64,000 nt of DNA from Oerskovia merdavium (GTDB taxonomy: Bacteria > Actinomycetota > Actinomycetes > Actinomycetales > Cellulomonadaceae): NCBI RefSeq assembly GCF_014836755.1, contig NZ_JACSQF010000007.1, positions 79,530 through 143,529 on the forward strand, given 5' to 3'. The translations under genes and the position numbers were made by a program. Within the stretch, counting starts at the first letter, position 1, and the number at the start of each line of letters is the position of its first letter. Below the pieces are notes generated by a model. The model was not told the DNA's origin and did no database searches. It saw only the letters and a program-made list of their open reading frames with translations. Positions 36,927 through 46,910 of the stretch are shown piece after piece.

Positions 36927-37610
36927 TCAGGCGTCGCGGCGGAGCATCCCGTGGACGCCGCGCCAGGCGAGCGCGGGCAGCAGGCGGGTCAGCTCGGCGG
37001 TCGTCACGTCGCTCCCGGCGCGCACGGCCTCGGTCGCCGCCGTCCGGGCGATCGCGGTGCAGGTCCGGGCGACCACGAGCGCCTCCTGCTCGGTGAGCGA
37101 CGTGAGCCGTCCGAGCACCTCGGCGAACTCGCGCGAGTTGATCTCGTCGGGCTCGAGCACGCGAGCCCGGACGCCGGGGTCGCGCATGACGTCGGACTCG
37201 AACAGGAGCCCGGCCGACGGGCCGGCAGACCGGGCGTAGTCGACGTAGGCCCGTACGATCCCCTCGATCACGGCGAGCCCGTCGACCGCGAGGGCGTCGA
37301 GGTCCTCGGACGACGTGCCGGGGGCCGCCGAGCGGAAGGGCGCGAGGACGGCGCGCACCGAACGGACCAGGGCTGCACCCTGCTCGTCGACCAGGGCCAT
37401 GTAGAGGTCGAGCTTCGACGGGAAGTGCCGGTACAGCACGGGCTTGCTGACCCCGGCGCCGTCCGCGATGTCGTCCATGGTGATGTGGTGGTAGCCGTGG
37501 TCGGAGAACAGGCGCTCGGCGACCGCGAGCAGCTGGGCGCGCCGCTCGTCCCGTGGCATGCGCACGGGTATGGACCTGGTGGTTCTCGGCTTCTCTGCGA
37601 CCCCCGACAT
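36927..37610 (-). CDS. TetR-family transcriptional regulator
   Basis: A 227-residue repressor-type protein. The N-terminal helix-turn-helix is RRAQLLAVAERLFSDHGYHH followed by ITMDDIADGAGVSKPVLYRHFPSK (about 24-70), and the C-terminal ligand-binding domain has no recognisable specificity. TACTAT ends 6 nt before the ATG, with no ribosome site, which predicts a leaderless mRNA. The divergent DUF3152 gene starts only 60 bp away and is a plausible co-regulated target. Confidence 0.92.
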   Translation of the reverse strand: MSGVAEKPRTTRSIPVRMPRDERRAQLLAVAERLFSDHGYHHITMDDIADGAGVSKPVLYRHFPSKLDLYMALVDEQGAALVRSVRAVLAPFRSAAPGTSSEDLDALAVDGLAVIEGIVRAYVDYARSAGPSAGLLFESDVMRDPGVRARVLEPDEINSREFAEVLGRLTSLTEQEALVVARTCTAIARTAATEAVRAGSDVTTAELTRLLPALAWRGVHGMLRRDA

Positions 37611-37670
37611 GCGGCGATAGTACGGGCCGCGGCGACGGGCCGTGACGGGCGGTGCGATCATGGACACGTG

Positions 37671-38720
37671 ATGCCCCCGGAAGCCCCCCACGACGGATCG
37701 AGGGGACGTCCGGAGGGCGCCCCGCAGTGGCACGAACGCGCAGGTCAGGCGTCGTCCGCCCGCCCGACGGCGCCGCGCACCTCGCGCAGGGCGCGCGCCA
37801 GGGCCGGCCTGGGACGGGTCCGCCGGCGCGGGATGCGTCGCGGTCCTGCGCTCGTCCTCGCGTCGGTCGGTCTCCTGGCCGGGCTCGGGGCCGGGGGGCT
37901 CGGTGCGGGGTCGCTCGTGCCGGGAGCTCCTGGGGCGGCCGACGCCGCGGTGGCGGGCGGTGCGCCGGACGGCTCGGTGAGCGGCGCCGTCGGGCAGGTT
38001 GTCGACGGGACGCCTGCCGAGGTCGACGCGACCACCCCGGGGACCGACGCGACCGCCGGAGCGTCCGAGACGCGGGGCGAGGACGCCGCGAGCCGGTCCG
38101 TCCGGGACCCCCAGCTGGGGCTCGACGGGCCCGGGTCGCTCCCGCTCGTGCTCGAACGTGAGGTCGAGGCGGGGTCCGGCCTGGTCGGGACCGAGGTGGT
38201 GCCGGACCTCGGGGGTGCGCTCGTCGTCGTGCCCGCGGAGGTCGCGGCGCCGGGGACCGGGACGGTCAAGACCGTGCGCGTCGAGGTCGAGGAGGGGCTG
38301 CCCGTGGACGGCGAGACGTTCGCCGCGGCCGTCCTGGCGACGCTCAACGACCCCCGGGGCTGGGGACCGGTCGACGGTGTGACGTTCGCCCGGACGGGGG
38401 GAGACGCGAGCATCCGTGTGGTCCTGGCGAGCCCGGCCACGACCGACAGGCTGTGCGCCCCGCTCAGGACCGGGGGGACGTACTCGTGCGGTGTCACCGG
38501 TGCGGCGATCCTCAACTTCTCGCGCTGGGTCGAGGGGGCCTCGGACTTCGACGGCGACATGGGGCTGTACCGGCACTACCTGGTGAACCACGAGGTGGGG
38601 CACGTGCTGGGCCACCGGCACGTGAGCTGCCCCGCGCCGGGGACCCTCGCCCCCGTCATGGTGCAGCAGTCCATGTCGACCGAGGGCTGCCTGCCCAACG
38701 GGTGGCCGACGCTCGGGTAG
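37671..38720 (+). CDS. Membrane-anchored DUF3152 protein with HExGH metalloprotease-like motif
   Basis: A 349-residue protein. A basic cytoplasmic tail and one membrane or signal helix (ALVLASVGLLAGLGAGGLGAG, about 63-83) lead to a low-complexity Ala/Gly/Asp/Thr stretch. The C-terminal DUF3152-type domain (about 200-349) contains NHEVGHVLGHRHVSC (His307). This HExxH...H zinc motif suggests an extracellular metallopeptidase, though activity is unproven. An alternative GTG lies one codon upstream of the chosen ATG. Confidence 0.78.
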   Translation: MPPEAPHDGSRGRPEGAPQWHERAGQASSARPTAPRTSRRARARAGLGRVRRRGMRRGPALVLASVGLLAGLGAGGLGAGSLVPGAPGAADAAVAGGAPDGSVSGAVGQVVDGTPAEVDATTPGTDATAGASETRGEDAASRSVRDPQLGLDGPGSLPLVLEREVEAGSGLVGTEVVPDLGGALVVVPAEVAAPGTGTVKTVRVEVEEGLPVDGETFAAAVLATLNDPRGWGPVDGVTFARTGGDASIRVVLASPATTDRLCAPLRTGGTYSCGVTGAAILNFSRWVEGASDFDGDMGLYRHYLVNHEVGHVLGHRHVSCPAPGTLAPVMVQQSMSTEGCLPNGWPTLG

Positions 38721-38839
38721 GGGATCCGGGCGTCGTCCGCGAACCCGGCCTGCTGTGCCGCCCGGGACCCGACGAGACCCGGGGCGTGCCCGTCGCCCGG
38801 GTGCGCCGGGCTGTGGGTGGCTCGTGATGAGATCTTCCC

Positions 38840-41800
38840 GTGCTGCACCTCCCGGACCTCCGCCTCGTCCTGCCGGACACCGCTTCCGCGGCGCCCGTCC
38901 GGCTCGACGCGACCCAGCGGGCCGCGCTCGACGCGGCGCGCTCGGAACCGGCGACCCTGGTGGTCGGGGCGCCCGGGACGGGCAAGACGACCGTGGCCAT
39001 CGAGGTCGCCGCACAGGCGTTGAACGAGGGGGTCGACCCGGCACGCGTCCTGGTGATCGCGGCCTCGCGGCGCTCGGCGGCAGAGGTCCGGGACCGGTTG
39101 TCGGCCCGCGCGGACCGGACGGTCAGCGCCCCCATGGTGCGCACGGCTGCGGCGGCGGCGTTCGCGGTGCTGCGTGCTCGCGCGGCCGCGATCGGCGAGC
39201 CGCCCCCCACGCTCATCTCCGGCCCCGAGCAGGACCTCCTCCTGGCCGAGCTCCTCGCGGGGCACCTCGACGGGGACGGCGTGCCGCTGCGCCTGCCGGA
39301 CGGGCTGCCGGAGGAGGTACTGGCCCTGCGCGGGCTGCGCCAGGAGCTGCGCGACCTGCTGATGCGCGCGGCCGAGCGTGGCCTGACGCCCGCGGACCTC
39401 GACGACCTGGGCGCGGCGCACGAGCGGCCCGAGTGGCGGACCGCCGCGCAGGTCTACCAGGAGTACCTCGACGTGACCGCGCTGCGCGTCGGCACCCCGG
39501 ACCTGGGCGCGCGCTACGACCCCGCCGTCGTGGTGGACGAGGCCGCCGAGGCGCTGCTCGCCTGGGAGGACGAGGTCACGGGTGCGGTGAAGCCCACGTG
39601 GGACCTGGTCGTCGTGGACGACTACCAGGAGGCGACGATCGCCACCGCGCGCTTCTTGCGCGTCGTGCACGACGCGGGCGCACGCCTCGTGCTCCTGGCG
39701 GACCCGGACACCGCGGTCCAGACCTTCCGTGGCGCGAGCCCGGGACTGGTCGGTCGGGCTGCGGCACCCGTGCGCCGTCGTGCTGCGACGGGCGAGTTCG
39801 ACGCGCGCGTCGAGGTCCTCGGGACCGCCTGGCGACAGGAGGACGCGCTGCGCGACGTCACCCGGACCGTGACGACCCAGATCGGTACGGTCGCGGGGGC
39901 GGTCCACCGTGGTGCTGCGGCCTCACCCGTTCCCGTCTCCGAGGACGGGGCTCCTCGCGGGGCGTCGGTCGCGCTGCTCGGCAGCGGCGCCGAGGAGGCC
40001 GCGTACGTCGCCCGTGAGCTGCGCGCCGAGCACCTGCTGCACGGCACGCCGTGGGGACGTATGGCCGTGGTCTGCCGCGCAGGGGCCCAGCTCGCGACGC
40101 TCCGGCGCGCCCTCATCGCGGCCTCGGTGCCCGTCGGGATCCTCGGCTCGGACGTCCCGCTGCGCGAGGAGCCCGCGGTCACGCCGCTGCTCGCGATCAT
40201 GCGCGTCGCGGTGGGCCTGCCCCCGGCCGGGTACTCCCGGGGCCTGGACGGCGTGCGCGGCACAGCAGGGATCGACGACGCCGTGACCCGTGACGTGGGA
40301 GACCCCGCCGAGACCCTGATCGAGCGGGAGCCGCAGGTTTCCGGCGCGGCCTTCGACGAGCTGGACCCCGTGACGGCTGCTGCGCTCGTGACCTCTCCCG
40401 TGGGCGGGCTGGACGTGGTCGCGCTGCGACGCCTGCGCCGGGCGCTGCGCGCCGAGGAGCTCGGGTCGGGCGGCGGGCGCACGTCGGACGCGCTCCTGGT
40501 CGAGGTCCTGCTCGACCCGTCGCGCGCCGCGACGCTGCCCGCGAGCGTGCGCCGTGGAGCCTTGGCCGTGGCCCGGGTGATCGCGGCCGGACGCGAGTCC
40601 ACGCTGGCCCCCGACGCGACCGCGCAGACCGTCCTCTGGGCGATCTGGAGCGCGACCGGGCTCTCGGACCGCTGGCGCGACGCCGCGCTGGGCGGGGGAG
40701 CGGTCGGTGCGCGCGCCGACCGCGACCTCGACGCGGTCCTCGCCCTCTTCCGAGCCGCCGAGACGTTCGTCGACCGCATGCCGGGAGCCCCGCCGTCGGC
40801 GTTCGTGGAGTACCTCGAGTCCCAGGACCTCCCCGCGGACTCGCTCGCGGCCAGGGCTGCCGGGACGGACTCGGTCGCGGCGCTCACGCCCGCGGGCGCC
40901 GCGGGGCGCGAGTGGGACGTGGTGGTCGTGGCCGGGGTCCAGGACGGCGTGTGGCCGGACCTGCGCCTGCGCGACTCCCTGCTCGGCTCGGAGGCGCTCG
41001 CCGAGCTCCTCGCGGGGCGCTCGCAGGACGCGCACGGCCTGGGCCCGGACGCACGGCGCGCCGTCCTGACCGACGAGCTGCGCTCGTTCGCGGTCGCGAC
41101 GTCCCGCGCGTCGCGCCGCCTGCTCGTCACCGCCGTGAGCGACGTCGACGAGGTGCCCTCGCCCTTCGTCGACCTCGTGTGCCCACCGGCAGGACCGGGC
41201 GACCCCGAGGGTGCGGACGGCGGGCCCCAGGACGGTGGCGACGGGGACGACCCGGTGGGATCCGACGAGGAGCGCGACCCTCGCCGTGTCCAGGTCGGGC
41301 CACCCCTCGACCTGCGCGGTCTCGTGGCCGCGGCGCGCAGCCTGCTCGTGGAAGAGGTCGTGCGCGGGGACGGTGCCACGCGAGACGAGCGGGGCCCTGC
41401 CGACCCCGAGCGTCCCGAGGCGCTCGCGGAGCTGCTCGCCGACCTGGCGCTCGCAGGGGTGGGCGAGGCCCGCCCCGAGTCCTGGTACGGCGTCAACCCC
41501 GTCTCGAGCACCGAGCCCCTGTGGGGGCCGGAGGACACCGTCATGATCTCGCCGTCCAAGGTCGAGTCGGTGAGCAGGTGCGCGCTGCGCTGGGCCGTGG
41601 AGAGCGCGGGCGGCACGGCCCCCGACGCGACGGCCCAGTCGCTCGGCAACCTGGTCCACTCGATCGCGCAGGAGGCCCCGCGCGGCACGCACTCCGAGCT
41701 CGCCGCCGAGCTGGACCGTCGCTGGCCCGAGCTCGCGCTCACGCCGGGCTGGCCCACGACCCAGACACGCCACAAGGCCGAGGACATGGTCGGCCGCCTC

Positions 41801-42283
41801 GCGGGATACCTCCAGGCCTCGGGCGAGCCGCTCCTGGTCGAGGCGCCGTTCGAGCTGGAGATCGGCCGCGCCGTGCTGCGCGGGGTCATCGACCGGGTCG
41901 AGGACGCCGGGGACGGCGCGGTGCGCGTCGCGGACCTCAAGACGGGCAAGACCAAGCCGTCCGTCGCGGAAGCCGTGACCAACCCCCAGCTCGGTACGTA
42001 CCAGCTCGCGGTCGAGGGCGGCGCGCTCGACCTGCCCGAGGGCACGCGGAGCGCCGGCGCGCAGCTCGTGTTCGTGGGAGACGGCAAGGACGCCGGGCTG
42101 CGGACACAGTCCGCGCTGGAGCCCGAGCCCGACGGGTCGAGCTGGGCACGCGAGCTCGTCGAGGACGTCGCGGACACCATGGCCGACTCGGTGTTCACGG
42201 CCCGCGAGAACAAGCTGTGCTCGGTGTGCCCCGTGCGCAGGTCCTGCCCCCTGATGACGGAAGGCCGCCAGGTGATCGCATGA
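38840..42283 (+). CDS. adnA: AdnA-like subunit of the AdnAB helicase-nuclease
   Basis: An 1147-residue UvrD-type motor with a C-terminal RecB-type nuclease. It is the first subunit of the actinobacterial heterodimer that resects double-strand breaks. Walker A is GAPGTGKTT (43-51). Motif II reads VVVDDYQEA (about 260), with Asp in place of the catalytic Glu, matching the idea that AdnA is the weaker motor. The nuclease carries IDRVED...RVADLKTGKTK (about 1031) and QLGTYQLAVEG. Four cysteines, one at about 913 (SRCALRW) and three in LCSVCPVRRSCPL, can hold an iron-sulfur cluster. The stop overlaps the adnB start (ATGA). Confidence 0.9.
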   Translation: MLHLPDLRLVLPDTASAAPVRLDATQRAALDAARSEPATLVVGAPGTGKTTVAIEVAAQALNEGVDPARVLVIAASRRSAAEVRDRLSARADRTVSAPMVRTAAAAAFAVLRARAAAIGEPPPTLISGPEQDLLLAELLAGHLDGDGVPLRLPDGLPEEVLALRGLRQELRDLLMRAAERGLTPADLDDLGAAHERPEWRTAAQVYQEYLDVTALRVGTPDLGARYDPAVVVDEAAEALLAWEDEVTGAVKPTWDLVVVDDYQEATIATARFLRVVHDAGARLVLLADPDTAVQTFRGASPGLVGRAAAPVRRRAATGEFDARVEVLGTAWRQEDALRDVTRTVTTQIGTVAGAVHRGAAASPVPVSEDGAPRGASVALLGSGAEEAAYVARELRAEHLLHGTPWGRMAVVCRAGAQLATLRRALIAASVPVGILGSDVPLREEPAVTPLLAIMRVAVGLPPAGYSRGLDGVRGTAGIDDAVTRDVGDPAETLIEREPQVSGAAFDELDPVTAAALVTSPVGGLDVVALRRLRRALRAEELGSGGGRTSDALLVEVLLDPSRAATLPASVRRGALAVARVIAAGRESTLAPDATAQTVLWAIWSATGLSDRWRDAALGGGAVGARADRDLDAVLALFRAAETFVDRMPGAPPSAFVEYLESQDLPADSLAARAAGTDSVAALTPAGAAGREWDVVVVAGVQDGVWPDLRLRDSLLGSEALAELLAGRSQDAHGLGPDARRAVLTDELRSFAVATSRASRRLLVTAVSDVDEVPSPFVDLVCPPAGPGDPEGADGGPQDGGDGDDPVGSDEERDPRRVQVGPPLDLRGLVAAARSLLVEEVVRGDGATRDERGPADPERPEALAELLADLALAGVGEARPESWYGVNPVSSTEPLWGPEDTVMISPSKVESVSRCALRWAVESAGGTAPDATAQSLGNLVHSIAQEAPRGTHSELAAELDRRWPELALTPGWPTTQTRHKAEDMVGRLAGYLQASGEPLLVEAPFELEIGRAVLRGVIDRVEDAGDGAVRVADLKTGKTKPSVAEAVTNPQLGTYQLAVEGGALDLPEGTRSAGAQLVFVGDGKDAGLRTQSALEPEPDGSSWARELVEDVADTMADSVFTARENKLCSVCPVRRSCPLMTEGRQVIA

Positions 42284-45200
42284 GCGCCGAGTCGCTGTTC
42301 GAGGAGCTGGACCTCGGGCCCGTCGGACAACCGGCCGGGGCCGTCGGGGAGGGCACGCGCGAGCTGCCCGAGCCCCGTTTCTCGGCCGTGCGGATCGCGG
42401 AGATGCTGGGTCGTCCCCGGCCCACCGACGAACAGGTCGCCGTGATCGAGGCGCCGCTCGCGCCGCTGCTGGTCGTGGCCGGGGCAGGGTCGGGCAAGAC
42501 CGAGACCATGGCCGCGCGTGTCGTGTGGCTCATCGCGAACGAGTGGGTCGCCAAGGAGGCCGTGCTCGGGCTGACGTTCACCCGCAAGGCTGCGGGCGAG
42601 CTCGCCGAGCGGGTCCAGTCGCGTCTCCTGCAGCTCGACCGCGCGCTGGGCAACGACGGCGCGGCGCTGTCGATGCTGGACCGGCCCGCGATCTCGACCT
42701 ACAACTCGTACGCCGCCTCGCTCGTGGGGGACCACGCGCTGCGCATCGGGATCGAGCCCGGCGCGCGGCTGCTCTCGGAGGCCAGCCAGTGGCAGCTCGC
42801 GGCAGAGGTCGTCGAGAGCTGGGCGGGTGACCTCCAGACCGACGCCGCGTTCTCCACGGTCGTCGGCGCGGTGCTGTCGCTGTCCGGGGCGCTCAGCGAG
42901 CACCTGCTGAGCCCCGACGAGGCCCGCGCGGGCATCGCGGGCATCGTCGACTCGATCCTCGCGACGCCGCTCGGCGGCAAGCGCACCGAGCACTACGCCG
43001 AGGTCAAGAGGCTCCTCGGCTCGCTCGGGGAGCGGCACCGGCTGCTCGACGTCGTCGAGACCTACCAGGAGCGCAAGCGGACCTCGGACTCGCTCGACTT
43101 CGGGGACCAGGTCGCGATCGCTGCCCGCCTCGCGCGGGACGTCCCTGCCGTCGGGGCAGGGGAGCGGGCGCGGTACGGGGTCGTGCTGCTCGACGAGTAC
43201 CAGGACACGTCGTACGCGCAGGTCGAGCTCCTGTGCGCGTTGTTCGGCGGGCACCCGGTCACGGCCGTGGGCGACCCGAACCAGTCGATCTACGGCTGGC
43301 GTGGCGCGAGCGCGTCGGGCCTCGCACGCTTCCCCGAACGGTTCCGCACGACGGGGCCCGGCAGTACGGGGGCACCTGCGGACGTGCGATACCTCAGCAC
43401 GTCGTGGCGCAACGACCGGGCCGTCCTGGCCGCGGCCAACGTCACGGCCGCGCCGCTGCGCGAGGGGGCCACGCGCGTGCCCGTGCCGCAGCTCGACGAA
43501 CGTCCCGGGGCCGGACGTGGCGTCGTGACCGGGGTCTACGCGGCGACGCTCGAGGAGGAGGCTGCGGCGGTCGCGGACTTCGTCGCGGAACGCTGGCGCC
43601 CGCGCACGCGCCGTCAGGAACGTGTGACCGCGGCCGTGCTGTGCCGTGCACGCTCGCAGTTCCTCGCGATGGAGGTCGCGCTGCGCGCCAAGGGGCTGCC
43701 GGTCGAGGTCGTGGGCCTGGGGGGCCTGCTCTCGACACCGGAGGTCGTGGACCTCGTCGCACTCCTGGAGGTCGCGCACGACCCGTCGCGCGGCGACTCG
43801 CTCATGCGCATCCTCACGGGTCCGCGCCTCAACCTGGGTGCAGCGGACCTGCACGCGCTGAGCAGCTGGGCGGCGGACCTGGCACGCCGGGACGCGGCGC
43901 GCCGCCCGTCGGCGGACTCCTCTCCGGCCGGCCCGTCGGGCGGTGAGGGGGCGGTCGAGCTGCCCGGCGTCGCCGAGGACGGGACGCTCACCGTGGTCGA
44001 GGGCGACGTGGTCGACCACCGGTCGATCGTCGACGCGCTCGACGACCTGCCCGCGCCCGGACGCGCTGCGCGTGACGGTCGTGAGCTCACCGAGGAGGGG
44101 CACGCGCGGCTGGCTGCGCTGGCCAAGGTCTTGCGTGACCTGCGCGGGCAGACGTACCTGTCCTTGCCGGAGCTCGTGACGCAGGCCGAGCGAGCCCTCG
44201 GCCTCGACATCGAGGTCACCACCGCCGCCACGCTCGCGGCGGGAGGGTTCGGCGAGGAGGTCGGTGACCGAGGGCGAGCGCACCTCGACGCGTTCCGTGA
44301 CGTCGCCGCGACGTTCTCGCAGTCGGCGGACCTGCCGACGCTCGGCGCCTTCCTCGCATGGCTCGGCACGGCCGGCTCGCAGGAACGTGGCCTCGACCTG
44401 CCAGTGCGCGAGCCTGACCCCGACGCGGTGCAGATCATCACGGTGCACGCCTCGAAGGGCCTGGAGTGGGACGTCGTCGCGGTTCCGGGAATGGTCGACG
44501 GGATCTTCCCCAACACCGCGGTGGGGGACAAGGGCCCGACGGACAGCGGCTGGTTCACGGGGCTGGGCAACCTGCCGTACCCGTTGCGCGGTGACGCCGA
44601 GGACCTGCCCGTCTTCCACCACGAGGTCGCGGAGGACGCCAAGGACCTCGACGGTCGACGCAAGGAGTTCCTCGCGGCGAGCGGCGAGCACCAGGTCGAC
44701 GAGGAGCGCCGTCTCGCGTACGTGGCGTTCACGCGCGCTCGCGCCGAGCTGCTGCTGGCCGGGTCGTGGTGGCGTGACGCGACCAGGCCGCGCACACCCT
44801 CACCGTTCCTCGTGGAGCTCGCCGAGGCCGGCATCGTCAGCGACGCCGACTGGGCCACCATGCCCGCGAAGGACGAGACCAACCCGCGCGACGAGCTGGT
44901 CCACGAGGCCGACTGGCCGCGCGGGGAGCCGGCTGCCGGTCGGAGCGAGGCCGCCGGCGCCGCGGCCGGAGACTCGACCGAGGCGGTCCTTCCGTCGACC
45001 GAGCCGCGTGCCCGCGCGGTCGTGCGGGCGGCCGCGAGCAGGGTCCGGGAGCGGATCGACGCCCGGGCGTCGATCGTGGCGGACGAGGGGCCAGGTGCTG
45101 GGCCGAGCGCGCTGCAGGAGGGGCGTTCGCCGCTGCTCGACCCCTCGGGCACGGACCTGCGCGAGCTCGCGCGCATCCTGCTCGAGGAGCGCGACCGCCG

Positions 45201-45843
45201 TGACGCCCGGAGCAGCGAGATCACGTTCCCCGCGCACATCTCGGCGTCGGGGCTCGTGCGGCTCGCCGCCGACCGGGACGAGTACGCGCTGCACCTGCGG
45301 CGTCCGGTGCCCGCGCAGCCCACGGTGCACGCGCGCCGCGGCACGCAGTTCCACCTGTGGGCCGAGCAGTACTTCACGTCGTCGTCGCTGCTCGACGTCG
45401 ACGACCTGCCAGGGGCTGACGACGAGGACATCTCCCCGGACCTGGACCTCGACGCGCTCCAGCAGACGTTCCTCGCCTCGGAGTGGGCGGGGCGCACGCC
45501 GATCGCCGTGGAGGTCGACGTCGAGACCCCCGTGGGCGGCATCATGTTCCGCTCGCGCATCGACGCCGTCTTCCCCGAGAGCCCCGAGCACGCCGGCGGT
45601 GCGCGGGATGCCGTCGTCGTCGTGGACTGGAAGACGGGCAAGGCTCCGCGCGACGCCGAGGCCCGGCGCACGCGTGAGGTCCAGCTCGCGGTCTACCGGC
45701 TCGCGTGGTCTCGCTGGTCCGGGCTGCCGGTCGAGAAGGTCAACGCGGCGTTCTACTACCTGGGCTCGGACGAGACGGTGCGTCCGGAACGGCTGCTCGA
45801 CGCGGCCGAGCTCGAGGCGCTCGTGGCGGGGCGCGGCACGTGA
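42280..45843 (+). CDS. adnB: AdnB-like subunit of the AdnAB helicase-nuclease
   Basis: An 1187-residue partner of AdnA and the likely lead motor. Walker A is GAGSGKTETM (about 65-74), motif Ia is LTFTRKAAGELAERV, and motif II is the canonical LLDEYQDTSYAQVELL (about 304), followed by GDPNQSIYGWRGA. Motifs IV-VI include TVHASKGLEWD and VAFTRARAELLLAG. The C-terminal nuclease shows RIDAVF...VVVDWKTGKAP (about 1116) and QLAVYRLAW, and has no iron-sulfur cysteines. Its ATG overlaps the adnA stop, giving coupled, equimolar synthesis. Confidence 0.93.
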   Translation: MSAESLFEELDLGPVGQPAGAVGEGTRELPEPRFSAVRIAEMLGRPRPTDEQVAVIEAPLAPLLVVAGAGSGKTETMAARVVWLIANEWVAKEAVLGLTFTRKAAGELAERVQSRLLQLDRALGNDGAALSMLDRPAISTYNSYAASLVGDHALRIGIEPGARLLSEASQWQLAAEVVESWAGDLQTDAAFSTVVGAVLSLSGALSEHLLSPDEARAGIAGIVDSILATPLGGKRTEHYAEVKRLLGSLGERHRLLDVVETYQERKRTSDSLDFGDQVAIAARLARDVPAVGAGERARYGVVLLDEYQDTSYAQVELLCALFGGHPVTAVGDPNQSIYGWRGASASGLARFPERFRTTGPGSTGAPADVRYLSTSWRNDRAVLAAANVTAAPLREGATRVPVPQLDERPGAGRGVVTGVYAATLEEEAAAVADFVAERWRPRTRRQERVTAAVLCRARSQFLAMEVALRAKGLPVEVVGLGGLLSTPEVVDLVALLEVAHDPSRGDSLMRILTGPRLNLGAADLHALSSWAADLARRDAARRPSADSSPAGPSGGEGAVELPGVAEDGTLTVVEGDVVDHRSIVDALDDLPAPGRAARDGRELTEEGHARLAALAKVLRDLRGQTYLSLPELVTQAERALGLDIEVTTAATLAAGGFGEEVGDRGRAHLDAFRDVAATFSQSADLPTLGAFLAWLGTAGSQERGLDLPVREPDPDAVQIITVHASKGLEWDVVAVPGMVDGIFPNTAVGDKGPTDSGWFTGLGNLPYPLRGDAEDLPVFHHEVAEDAKDLDGRRKEFLAASGEHQVDEERRLAYVAFTRARAELLLAGSWWRDATRPRTPSPFLVELAEAGIVSDADWATMPAKDETNPRDELVHEADWPRGEPAAGRSEAAGAAAGDSTEAVLPSTEPRARAVVRAAASRVRERIDARASIVADEGPGAGPSALQEGRSPLLDPSGTDLRELARILLEERDRRDARSSEITFPAHISASGLVRLAADRDEYALHLRRPVPAQPTVHARRGTQFHLWAEQYFTSSSLLDVDDLPGADDEDISPDLDLDALQQTFLASEWAGRTPIAVEVDVETPVGGIMFRSRIDAVFPESPEHAGGARDAVVVVDWKTGKAPRDAEARRTREVQLAVYRLAWSRWSGLPVEKVNAAFYYLGSDETVRPERLLDAAELEALVAGRGT

Positions 45844-45859
45844 TCGCTCCGACCTCCGG

Positions 45860-46783
45860 CTACCGCTCGTCGTCCCCGCTCGTCACCTCGTCCAGGTCCA
45901 GGAGCATGTCGACGGCGTCGGCGACCACGTCGTCGAGACCGTGCCGCACGCCGTGCAGCAGCCAGCGGGCCAGGGCCAGCTCGCCCGCGAGCAGGGCCCG
46001 GTCCGTCAGGTGCGGGTCGGTGAGCTCGGTGCGGCGCAGCTGGTACGCCTCCATGATCGAGTCGATCGCCTCGGGCGGGGCCGCGACGAGCAGCCACGCG
46101 AGGTCGTCGGCGGGGTCGGCCACCCGTGCCTCGGCCCAGTCGGTCACGGCGACGACGCGCCCGCGCGCGACGAGCACCTGACCTGCGCCGAGGTCCCCGT
46201 GGACCACGACCGGCTGGTACTTCCACAGCGACACGTCCTCGAGCGCGGCCTCCCAGCGGCGCAGGAGCCGGGCGGGCACCTTGCCGGTCTTCGCGGCCTC
46301 GTCGACCTCGGCCAGGCGCCGGTCGCGGTACTCGGCGGCCGTGTAGACGGGCAGGCCCGCGTTCTCGACGACGGACTGCGGCAGCTCGTGCACCGCGGCG
46401 AGCACGCGCCCCAGGTCCGCGGCGAGCCCCGGGCCGGGGCGCAGGGTGTCGAGGTCGAGCGGGACGCCGCCGTACCGGTGGTGCACCACGGCGCGCCCGC
46501 CCTCGGGCAGGAGGGCGTAACCCAGCACGTCGGGCACGGTGAAGGACAGGACGCCCGTCGTCACGTAGTGGCGCAGCGAGTCCAGGAGGGCCGTCTCGGC
46601 CTCGAGGGCGGCACCGGCCGCGAGCGTGCGAGGAGCGCGGACGACCCATTCCTGCCCGTCGCCGTCGGTGACGATCGCGACGTCGTCGTCCCCTGTCGCC
46701 TCGGACGGTCGGACCGACCGGACGTCGAGGCCGGGGACGGCTGCGGTCGCGAGCGCGGCGAGGGTGAGAGGTGAGCGTGGCAC
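45860..46783 (-). CDS. Phosphotransferase-family protein (macrolide-phosphotransferase-like)
   Basis: A 307-residue protein of the APH/choline-kinase fold. The N-lobe is VAIVTDGDGQEWVVRAPRT, the catalytic loop is VVVHGDLGAGQVLV (HGDxxxxxx with Gly-Gln where Asn is usual) and the metal loop is VTDWAEARVADPADDLAWL. Annotation pipelines usually call such proteins macrolide 2'-phosphotransferases, but its place among housekeeping repair genes suggests a metabolic role, so resistance should not be assumed. GTG start 6 nt after TACCGT, probably leaderless. It is divergent from nudC. Confidence 0.8.
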   Translation of the reverse strand: MPRSPLTLAALATAAVPGLDVRSVRPSEATGDDDVAIVTDGDGQEWVVRAPRTLAAGAALEAETALLDSLRHYVTTGVLSFTVPDVLGYALLPEGGRAVVHHRYGGVPLDLDTLRPGPGLAADLGRVLAAVHELPQSVVENAGLPVYTAAEYRDRRLAEVDEAAKTGKVPARLLRRWEAALEDVSLWKYQPVVVHGDLGAGQVLVARGRVVAVTDWAEARVADPADDLAWLLVAAPPEAIDSIMEAYQLRRTELTDPHLTDRALLAGELALARWLLHGVRHGLDDVVADAVDMLLDLDEVTSGDDER

Positions 46784-46910
46784 GCGTCCACGGTAGTCGG
46801 TGCGCGGCGGCAGGCCGTCCCGGTGGCAGGTGTGTCCGCGAAGCGAGCCGCGCCGGGTGCACGATGAGCACGGCGAGCGCCGCGCGCCCGGCGTGACCTA
46901 CGGTCGACAG

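Noticed and set aside
39622..44691. A 1689-codon open frame on the minus strand opposite adnA/adnB
   Set aside because: Long open antisense frames are expected at this GC content. The translation is Arg/Ser/Pro-rich without domains, and the plus strand carries clear helicase-nuclease motifs.
45860..46783. Macrolide or aminoglycoside resistance gene
   Set aside because: Only the general phosphotransferase fold is visible. The location in a conserved housekeeping block and the changed catalytic loop argue against calling resistance from sequence.
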